Shown: positions 56,076 to 64,000 of the stretch, piece after piece
How the letters are laid out: every line of letters starts with the position of its first letter
Numbering within the stretch: position 1 is the stretch's first letter
Assembly (NCBI RefSeq): GCF_000247815.1
Contig: NC_021672.1
Location: 69,662,926 to 69,726,925, forward strand
Direction: 5' to 3'
From: Ficedula albicollis
Lineage: Eukaryota > Chordata > Aves > Passeriformes > Muscicapidae
DNA length: 64,000 bases
Made by a program: the position numbers and the translations under genes
The notes under the pieces: model-generated
What the model saw: the letters and a program-made list of their open reading frames with translations, nothing else
What the model was told of the DNA's origin: nothing
Databases searched by the model: none

Positions 56076-56542
56076 CCAAGCTGGTTGTTCAATACTGATG
56101 GCCTTTTTATTTAATGGCCAGAGTGACAAAACTGCAGCCAGATTAAGAGGTGTGTTCCCACCTTCCCACCACTTGTTCAGTGTTTGTTTTACAAGGCATC
56201 TCTCTGGCTAAAAATATTCCTCAATAATCATATCCTGTAGTTTAATTTCAGCTGATATGCAAATCAAATGTCTTCAAACTGATAAAGAGTTTGTCTCACT
56301 GATAGTTGCAATGGTAACTACTCATGAAGTATTGACACATGAAGTATGTATTTACGTGATAAGACCCACACCACTATAGCTCATGCTCAAGTGCTAATTT
56401 CACAGGTTCCACAGCCAGACCAGACAGAAGAAAGAGGAGATAAGGGGAGGAACAAGCTACACTAATGACTGCTCTACAGCTGATCTCTCCCCACTTGCTC
56501 TCCCACCCCGTTCTCCCCATTGCCCTGCTCTAGCAGTTGTAC

Positions 56543-56628
56543 CTCTTGCAAAATCTCATTGGCCAAAAACCGTCTGTCTCCTTCCTCCACCTGAGGGTTT
56601 GTTATTGATGTCACATGTCCAAGGTCAC
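56543..56628 (-). CDS. WEE2: WEE2 coding exon (activation segment)
   Basis: This 86-bp exon, phase 1 in and phase 0 out, encodes [17 protein letters not shown] and then [15 protein letters not shown] replaces DFG, as is normal in Wee kinases, and VEEGD.RFLA.E is the substrate-binding segment. Confidence 0.96.
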
Positions 56629-56955
56629 CTGAGACAAAGAACCAGCAACTTAAATGTAATGCAGCAAACTGAATTTGACTTATTTCTGCAATAAAAGCTT
56701 GCATTGTATAGGCACCAACAAAGGAATACTGAGTAAGAGGAGCAAGCTTGCTCCTAACTCAGGAATCTGCACCTGGAAACAAGCATATGAATTTTCTGTG
56801 ACTTGTCTTCTTAGAGGAATTAATTCTGGTGAGTAATTGGGGCATTCATGACTGTCCTATTAGTTTTGTGTGCACATCTCTTCAGGACATGGCAGTCTCA
56901 GGCAATAATTGGCAGCCCTAGTCTTAGGCCAGCTGTAAAGTAGGCTAAAACCTAC

Positions 56956-57057
56956 CAATCTTATACACCACAGCAGGAGAGAATTCATCTTCACTGTCAC
57001 TCTCCTCCTGCCCAGCAGGGCCTGAAACTGCCAGCTTGTGGCAGATGAAGATATTAC
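56956..57057 (-). CDS. WEE2: WEE2 coding exon (family insert)
   Basis: This 102-bp exon, phase 1 at both ends, encodes N-I-F-I-C-H-K-L and ends V-V-Y-K-I-G. Between them lies an acidic insert (E-E-S-D-S-E-D-E). The insert is shorter than in human WEE2 and its sequence is not conserved. Confidence 0.94.
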
Positions 57058-57760
57058 CTGCAAGACAGAGAAGTTTAGTAATAAGGTGATATCAGCAGTC
57101 AGGCTGCAGCAGCCTGACAACTCTGCAAAAACCCCACCTGTCATAGCTCAGATTTGCAGCCAGAGAAACTGGCTTCGCATGCTTCCCACCCATAAGTCAG
57201 CTTTCTGTCCAGCTCACATTCAGCCACACAGCTGGCATAAGACATTTGTATCTTGTGAATAAAATATCCCAGTGAAATCAACCTTCCCTGCCCTCTAAGA
57301 GAGAAGCACAATTTCAGCAGGAACTAGGATAAGAATATTAACTATCTGGTGGGGGGAGCATTGCCCTGAAGGTGACCATCCAGGGCAGGTACCCTCACAA
57401 GAGCCCAGTGTTGTGCAACACGACAGAAGGAAATAAGGAAGCCCCCATCTTCCCTGGCAGCCCTACTTGCTCCACCAGCACGAAGGTGATTCCCATGAGC
57501 CAGGATTACACAAAGGTCATGAGACAGGAGTGAAATGCTGCCAACTATCAGACAAGGTTCAATTTTAGAGCAGTAGTAGTGGCATAAATCAAAATAAAAA
57601 TTTTTAAAAACCGCCCCAAAACACCATACACACAAGAGAGAGGCGAGGTCCTCTTCTTTGAGGCTCTACAATCAGTCCACTCAGAGGGATTTATTAGAGG
57701 TCCTACACCTAAGGGATCACTAGGAAAACCCTCCACACAGGAGGATGGCACTACACTTAC

Positions 57761-57907
57761 TAGGTTTGATGTCCAGGTGCACAAGGCCAGAGTTGTGGAT
57801 GTATTTTAGTCCCATGGAGACTTGCAGCAATATTTCCTTCAGCTCTCCTTCTGGGAAATACTGGCCAAGCTTTGCATTTTCCATCAGCACATCTTGGAGA
57901 CTCCCAC
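57761..57907 (-). CDS. WEE2: WEE2 coding exon (catalytic loop)
   Basis: This 147-bp exon, phase 1 at both ends, encodes G-S-L-Q-D-V-L-M-E-N and later L-K-Y-I-H-N-S-G-L-V-H-L-D-I-K-P. It contains the catalytic aspartate in HLDIKP, ending at a GTAAGT donor within the next codon. Confidence 0.96.
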
Positions 57908-59124
57908 CTGGGGGAAAAGAATCAGTCTGAGACCTCACACAGGTTTTATGAAACAGCACATTTGAAATAGCTTAGCTGCCGAGAACACCTGGGGGCCAGC
58001 TAGTGACAAACCCCAGCCACACCAGCTCTGTGTGCCCTAGTGAACAAACTGGGAGATCACCATTTGGCTTCAGCCTTGCCACTGCCCTGGAATGCCCAGC
58101 CTCCCACTGGACAAGGATGAGCAGCTCCAGTTCTGCCTACAGCTTGACATCCTGTCAGGAGGGCTGACCTGTTAATGAGGGTGGTGCTGCAAGTGAACAA
58201 CAAAAATTGCTTCTGCTGTGCTTAGATGCAGAAAGCAGGTACAGGAATGGTGGAACAAAGAAATTAAGTTCCCACTAGCAGATTTTTGACTGAAAAGTAT
58301 TAACATTCAACACAGCTTTGTGCATCTCCATTGAGACACTTTGGATATTTCAGCACTAGAAGACATCATTGCCTCTGTCTCCACACTTTTCACCACCTCT
58401 CTTTTAGTCTCAGATGTTCAGCCAACAGAACACAAGCAATTCATCAACCTTGTAGCAATGAGCACCACATTTCGTAGCTGCCTCCACCAGATTTGAAAGC
58501 AATTCTCTAAACATCTGTCACCACTCTTCATTGAGGCCCAAGGCTACAGGTGCAGCCAAAAGATGAACATGACATTTTCGCTTTCAGCAGCTCTGGTAGC
58601 TAAAAGTATCTTTTGCAATTTCTCTCAAGCAATGGCATTGCCAAGGGCAAACTCAGGTAGCAGTTTACCACCTTGCCTGCAGCACCCCATTTATACTTGG
58701 CCTCATTATCCTCTCCATTCCTCCACAATTGCCAGCCCTTTTTTTCTAGTCAGGATGCAAGGTCCCTTCATCTCAACCAGTCACTACTCACCTCCACTAT
58801 GAGGAGGCTCTTGCCAAGATGCACAGCCCTTATGTCACTCATATCAGGTGTTACCTGGACAGCCCCAACTCTGAGCATCAGAATGGGAATGCTTTTCCAG
58901 GCCAGCCAAAACAGACAAACAGTTTTCAAATCCCAGAAACACGAGGGTTATTCACTGCTTCTAAAACATTAGCAGCACTCAGAGCTTCATCTAAATATGA
59001 TGTGCCCTTACTGGATTCTCTACGGAAACACAGCCCCAGTTTGCTTTGTTGCAAGCCAAACCACCCCACATTTAAGCACAAAAGAAGGCACCTTTGCCAG
59101 CCCTGAGCAGTGCCCAGCTCTTAC

Positions 59125-59246
59125 CATTGCAGTGTTCATTCTGGATAATCATGTGGTTGTCCTCTGCCCAGGCCGAGTAGTAGCGCACGACGTGGGGGTG
59201 GTGCCCCAGGACAGCGTGGGCATACACCTCACGCAGGGCCAGCTGC
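59125..59246 (-). CDS. WEE2: WEE2 coding exon (kinase N-lobe, helix C)
   Basis: This 122-bp exon, phase 2 in and phase 1 out, encodes [18 protein letters not shown] and then [25 protein letters not shown] holds the helix-C glutamate. The stretch is almost identical to mammalian WEE2. Confidence 0.97.
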
Positions 59247-59892
59247 CTGGGGAGGCACACACAGGAAAAGCAGAGCTGGCAGCCTGCCAGAGGCTGCTTG
59301 GCACCAGGAGAGGAGCCCTGGTTTGCAGCCTGAAAGCCCTGAACCCCTCTGCTCCCCCCTTTCTCTCAGGTTTTGACAGACCGGCTCTCACAGCTGCTGA
59401 AACAAAGCCTGCCCTTGCTCAAAAGCCTTGAGCTGCTGTTTAACAACAGACTTGCTCAGTGATTTTCTTTAAGAGGCAAAGGCAGCAGCAGCTTCAAAGA
59501 CTACCTTAGCATACAGGACACCACAAGCTGGTCAATACAGATAAGAGTAGTGCTGGCCATAGAGCAAGGCAGGCACAGCTGCATGTTTGTCAAATAAACT
59601 TCTTGACAGCCGTTGTAAAGAAACTATCTGGCTGGACCCAAGGTGCTCAGGTATGCCATCCCCTCACTTTGCATGTGCATGTGACTTCTCTCTTCCCTAG
59701 ACATTTCTATCCAATAGTTGTACAGTGGTATCTTCCCCCACTCTCACAGCTGTTATTTGGAAGTGCAGCAGAAGCCGGTTTTCGCTCGTGCCACCCATCA
59801 GACACCTTTAGAGCCACACTCCCTCCTTCCCATCACACCTCTCAAGAACATGCCCATCATTTCAACTGCCACCTCCCAGCAAGCACACTCAC

Positions 59893-60065
59893 TCTTCTGA
59901 GGATCCTGCCAGAGGCCTTTTGGAGCGTTTGATGGCATACACACATCCATCAAGGCGTTTGATGCACTTGTAGACAGAGCCAAACTCCCCCACACCAATT
60001 TTTTCTAGTTCCAGGAACTCCTTCTTGTAGCGGGAAACCATATTGCTTGCTTTCAGAGTGTATCT
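59893..60065 (-). CDS. WEE2: WEE2 coding exon (glycine loop, ATP lysine)
   Basis: This 173-bp exon, phase 0 in and phase 2 out, starts [13 protein letters not shown] and carries [18 protein letters not shown] and V-Y-A-I-K-R. The internal ATG is not the start, since two upstream exons continue the frame. Confidence 0.96.
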
Positions 60066-61244
60066 CTGCAAAGCCACAAAAACAGCAAAGACAAAGGAGA
60101 GTTGAAAGACTTCATTGTTTTAGAGGTTTGCAACACTTGCTGTCACTGAGCACTGCTCCCTCTCCCATAAATATGTTCATCCAGCATATGTGCAGGTGTG
60201 TGGCCAGTTCTTGAAATGGTAACTTCAATTTTTGGAATTGCCTTTCACTCGTGTGTTTTTCCTTACCACTTAAAGGCTACCTTCCCTGGTTTGGCCAAGT
60301 TTGCAAGGCTGTTTGGTTGGTTTCATAAAATCAGGACTTGTTAGCCATTGAGGGAAAAATTACAGTTAAGGAAAAATTTATTTGGCTGTATATCCTTAAG
60401 GCTCCTTGGGTTGTTTCCATCACATCCCTTCTCTTGACAAGCCAGACCAGTTCTGAGACCCACATTATTTTCCCTACTGGCAGGAAAAATAAAGAGAAGA
60501 TAAGCACTGGAGCATGAAGTGAGCAACAAGAATAGACCAAGTGATTTTTCTCCATCCTCCTGCACCCCTTACAGGGACAGCAGCTCATGTTGCACAGTGG
60601 TTTCCACAGAAACCACTGCTGTGATTGTTGTAGTTGATGGTACATGAGCTTTCAGAGGAGCAGGTAAGAGTTGGTTCTCACAGCCAGTAAAATGTGGCTC
60701 ACATGAAACAGCAGCCCTTCCCAACAGCTTGCATTTCATAAGGCAGCTGTATTTTGTACTACCTTAAAAAGCTTGGCAGTAAAAATACTTCCTAGTACAC
60801 AATTCTATACCTATATTACATACTCAATTTCATTAGCACTCAAGCAGAATAACAGTTCAGTAATTCACAAGTTACTTGAGGCTTTCTTCTAGGTAAAGCA
60901 ATAATTGTGGCAGCCCTGGATGTTGCCTGGGAGCAGATTTGCTCTGCGGGTGCAGTTCTTCCAGGGAGACCATTTGCATGCAATCCCGGTCTCCTCGGCT
61001 AGAGGGGACCAGCATCCTTCCACAAACCTGCCTATGGCACATTTACAAGTAACAATTCCACCTTTTCCAAGTTGGTCATCTCAAAAAAACGTTGACAAAA
61101 CATTCAGTTTAGACCTTTTCTGTCCTAGGTGTTGACTCTCTGGCATGGTGCTATGCTTTATACTCCAATACCAGAATAAATTCCATCAAACACTGAGCTC
61201 TTACAAACATCCACTCTGTGGGAGGAAAACGTACAGACACTCAC

Positions 61245-61293
61245 ATTTGTAGGTAGCTCCTGTTTAGTCTGGCTTGCTGGATGAGGATCATTC
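61245..61293 (-). CDS. WEE2: WEE2 short linker exon
   Basis: This 49-bp exon, phase 2 in and phase 0 out, encodes N-D-P-H-P-A-S-Q-T-K-Q-E-L-P-T-N between a TATAG acceptor and a GTGAGT donor. Its sequence is poorly conserved, but length, phases and the LP element match the human linker before the kinase domain. Confidence 0.82.
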
Positions 61294-61811
61294 CTATAAC
61301 AGAAGATTAGCAGAGTCTGATGTATCATTTCAGTGCAGCAATCCAACTGAATTTGAAGTGAAAACATCTTTCAAAAGAACCTCCAAACCTTGCTTTACAG
61401 CCTAGTCATGTATTTTATAGCATTGATAAACAAGTTTTTAGTTGAGCTCTTAAAGACTGCAGTCCCAGGTTATGGATTCTTGGTCTCCACAAAGCAAGTT
61501 CAGTACTGCCCACAGGACACACTGTCCAGAGGCATCACTCTCCTGGCCTCATTATTGCTGGTGGAGCAGCAGCCATAGCACTAAAGAGAGCTGTTGATCC
61601 CCCACTTACCTCCCTGAACAAAGGCAATGACTGATTTTTCTTTATATTTCTGTTACCTTTATGCATCTGCTAACATTTACTCTACACCAATGAACACTAC
61701 AGAAGTAGATGATTCATTGTTAGCAAATAAGCCCAGAAACTGAACATCTCCATTACTTATCTCCTTCCAACAGGCTGATTTCAGTCTGCTGCTTAGGAGT
61801 AGCTCACTTAC

Positions 61812-62011
61812 AGCTCTCCTCTGGCCTTCCTTTTGCCATTGGGATGGAAGAGCATTTGTCTATAGGACTCCGGTGTAAAGGGATTAATGTTGACAAGAGA
61901 AGCTTGGGAAGAGTCATCAGAGTCAGCACGAGGAGTGAGTCTCAGATGTCTGAAGCCTTTGGGTGGGCCCTTTGTTGCAGGTGAAGGAAAAGCTGTCTTT
62001 GACAACAGGCT
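61812..62011 (-). CDS. WEE2: WEE2 coding exon (N-terminal region)
   Basis: This 200-bp exon is read from S-L-L-S-K-T-A-F-P-S-P and ends R-K-A-R-G-E-L. It contains V-N-I-N-P-F-T-P-E-S-Y, a motif shared by Wee1 and Wee2 upstream of the kinase domain, and F-R-H-L-R-L-T-P. The acceptor CAG|AGC is chosen over CAGAG|CC to keep phase 0. Earlier exons are not seen before 64000. Confidence 0.92.
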
Positions 62012-64000
62012 CTGTTTGGAGAGAGGAAAAAAAAGTGGCAAATAAACCAGGAAATTTTTTTGTTGCTGCTATTTCAGAATAAAATTCTTGTTCTCTTGTA
62101 AACAGAGGAGAACTCAGCTCCCTTCCTTGGCATAGCTGAATCATTAAATCCCCGTGTCCCTAGTTTAGTCCCCACAGTTTTCATTTTCCACAAAGCATTT
62201 CATTCTTTGTTAAGCCCTTTCATATTCTATTCCCCGCTCACTTGGGTGAGGCCTGCAGAGCCACTTTGGCAAGCACAGTCCTCAAGAGGAGCCAGCTGCT
62301 CCCCTTTCCCTCCTACAGGGAGGTGGAAATTGCATCATATGTTGCATTAATATGGAAGACCTAGTTCTGCCAGGCATGGACTGTTGCATCAGTTTGCTCA
62401 GGACAGGTTTGTCAGGAGATGAGCTAGAACACCACCCAAGTTTTCCAGCATTAAGCAGCATTAGGATAGGGGAAGTTGCTGGAAATATTTTTTTTTTATA
62501 TACAGCTACTAGGAAACCAAAAAGAACCCATTTCTCCTCATGAATAAAAAACAGAGTTTCAGAAACTTCAGTTCAAAAGGAACCTCTGGATTGTCTATAG
62601 TTCACCTTGCCACAGAACACAGGCCATTGTGTTCCACTCACTGCTCCAGAGCCTTGGGCCAAGGAAAGCCTAGACACCAGTCTTGAGCTGACAACAAAAA
62701 CCTACTTACTCTCAGTTGACTTCTTCAGCTTTTAAAAAATAAAGTTTGGTTTTGACTTGTTTCAGCTTCAAAAGAGTGGTATAAAATCTAATGGGCTATT
62801 TAGCATTGTGTTTCTTCTAGTTAAAAGCCCTTGAACTAACAGAAGTCTCCCTGTTGAAGATCAAGGTAGTCTCATATCACCTTTTCAATCCCACAGTGGT
62901 CTCACTATTATGATCCTGGAGCCACATCTCCACTCACATTTGGTGGCTCTCTGCAGTTTAAACAGGGCTCTGCTCTCTCTCCCTTTCTATCACTTCCAAA
63001 TGCTCCAAGGCCAATGCTCCCAGCTTTTCCTACAAGCAGATTTAGGCCCTTTGGAGCCCAACTTTTGCAGCATGCTTGGAAAACAAGACCTTTACCCCAG
63101 GAGAAAATGGAAAATGAATTGTTGATTCCATGCAATTGCTGCTTATGGGCTATGACAAACTGCAAGCAGCATGTTTTGAATCATCCAGCCAACATGTTAT
63201 CTACACAATGCACACCCTGGAAAAGATTTTTATAGACCTCTATCATGGTTTAACCCCAGCCAGCAACTAAGCCCTCTGCTTGTGGACCCTTGGCTCACAG
63301 CTGCAATGCTTGCCTCAGTGGGATGGGGAGCAGGAACAGGGAAAAACAGGTAAAACCTATGGGTAGAGAAGAGAACAATTTAATGATTAAAATAAAATAT
63401 AGTAATTATTATCTCTATGAAAAGAGACAACAAAAAGAGAAATAAAACCCAAGTGAATAACAGATCACAGACAAGTGATTAACAATTGCTCAGCACCTGC
63501 TGACTGATGTCCAGCCCATCCCTGGGCCCTAATCAGCCCCTCCTGGCTAATTGCCTTCTGTTTATATATTGAACACGACATTCTATAGTATGAACTTTCC
63601 TCTGGTTTTTGTTCCTGGCAGTTATCCTGGCTATGGAGCCACACTGGCAGAACATGGGAAACTGAAAAGTCCTTGACTTTGGGTAAACACTGCTCAGCAA
63701 CAACTGTGTTTTAGCAACACTGTCCTTAAGTTAAGCCCAAAATCACAGTGCAGTACCGGTTTCTAGGAGAAAATTCACTCCATCCCAAGCAAGGACAACT
63801 TCTCACCCATGTTAAGGTGAGAATTAGGGAGATTTCTTATAAAGGGTCACTGCAGGAAGTTTTTGGAGTGGTGCCCTTTAGTCAGCTTTCCCCCAGAGAG
63901 TGGCAGGCCATTCCTCAGTAAATACTGGCACACAGTCTATTGTATAAGGCTAGAGGATCATCCTTCTCTCCACATAATCAGGTTTTTGGAGGAGGACAGA
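62012..64000 (-). other. WEE2 upstream intron, to window edge
   Basis: There is no exon that I can match to the first ~118 residues of WEE2. Apart from the LTR at 63241-63797 the sequence is unremarkable. Confidence 0.7.
63241..63797 (-). mobile_element. Solo-type endogenous retrovirus LTR
   Basis: On the minus strand it starts TGTCCTTGCTTGGGATGGAG and ends GGGGTTAAACCATGATA. Inside are AGTTGTTGCTGAGCAGTGTT and AAGTCAAGGACTTTTCAGTT. These are hallmarks of a widespread avian ERV LTR that begins TGTCCTGG and ends near ACCATGACA. Length is about 557 bp. No internal retroviral sequence is seen on either side within the window, so it looks like a solo LTR. The terminal CA has decayed to TA. Confidence 0.82.

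Larger units (their letters stand above)
54338..61811 (-). other. WEE2 introns within the window
   Basis: The nine introns, from 3' to 5', measure 907, 83, 901, 327, 703, 1217, 646, 1179 and 518 bp, all with GT donors and AG acceptors. They hold no recognised mobile element; a 29-bp tandem duplication lies at 56018-56075. Plus-strand open frames such as 54997-55341 and 58997-59431 are chance frames over or beside exons. Confidence 0.85.
53120..62011 (-). other. WEE2: WEE2 gene, 3' ten coding exons (N-terminus outside)
   Basis: WEE2 (Wee1B) is an oocyte kinase that phosphorylates CDK1 on tyrosine 15 and so holds meiotic arrest. Ten minus-strand exons (200, 49, 173, 122, 147, 102, 86, 171, 143 and 157 bp) join without frame breaks into 449 codons plus TGA. 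Visible motifs in fragment numbering: NINPFTPESY in the N-terminal region, glycine loop I-G-V-G-E-F-G-S-V at 106-114, catalytic lysine 129 in Y-A-I-K-R, catalytic loop H-L-D-I-K-P, and D-L-G-H, the Wee1-family form of DFG. Human WEE2 has 567 residues, so about 118 are missing, upstream of the window. Adjacency to SSBP1, as in mammals, supports WEE2 over WEE1. Confidence 0.95.

Noticed and set aside
62700..62800. Good GTAAGTAGG donor on the minus strand as a possible upstream WEE2 exon
   Set aside because: The sequence before it has no match to WEE2, contains stops in two frames, and its phase does not fit the next exon.

Overview
The window is vertebrate nuclear DNA from a bird. It holds intron-split genes, CR1 LINE fragments with the typical avian 3' end, and a bird-type endogenous-retrovirus LTR. 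A neoavian, perhaps passerine, source is likely because of the LTR family, but this is not certain. There are no bacterial operons, CRISPR arrays or prokaryotic mobile elements. Almost all short open frames are chance frames in introns; the real coding sequence is a set of short exons, all on the minus strand.

Three protein-coding genes lie head to tail, transcribed right to left. (1) WEE2 (oocyte Wee1-like kinase): ten coding exons between 62011 and 54181 encode the last 449 residues, including the whole kinase domain and the true stop. The N-terminal exons are beyond the right edge. (2) SSBP1 (mitochondrial single-stranded DNA-binding protein): complete, six coding exons between 52912 and 48311, 149 residues, with a GC-rich promoter at about 52830-53110. 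The WEE2 poly(A) signal (53140-53145) lies just upstream of this promoter. (3) BRAF (Ras-activated MAP kinase kinase kinase): coding exons 2 to 6 are present (27686 down to 8), covering the N-terminal region, the Ras-binding domain and the C1 domain. Every exon length equals the human value as I recall it. The kinase half is beyond the left edge. Coding exon 1 is not found; it is expected in the GC-rich island at about 43.1-45.3 kb.

That island is broken by an unbroken run of 1,006 C (43767-44772), most likely a false gap fill that has replaced BRAF exon 1. Two near-kilobase direct tandem duplications that look perfect on reading, 805-bp period at 34.6-36.2 kb and 910-bp period at 51.0-52.8 kb, also look like assembly errors or very recent events. 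The 910-bp copy duplicates SSBP1 coding exon 2, and splicing in both copies would give an early stop.

Non-coding layout: BRAF introns 1-5 fill roughly 0.2-43 kb; 45.3-48.2 kb is intergenic with nothing recognisable; the right edge (62.0-64.0 kb) is a WEE2 intron holding a solo-type LTR. Other repeats are six CR1 pieces (one with an internal 5' inversion), an LTR remnant, two copies of an unclassified interspersed repeat of about 450 bp, and small tandem duplications. A strong CTCF-type motif sits beside the C run. I see no previously undescribed system. The most useful observations concern assembly integrity at BRAF exon 1 and SSBP1 exon 2, and the BRAF-SSBP1-WEE2 gene order.
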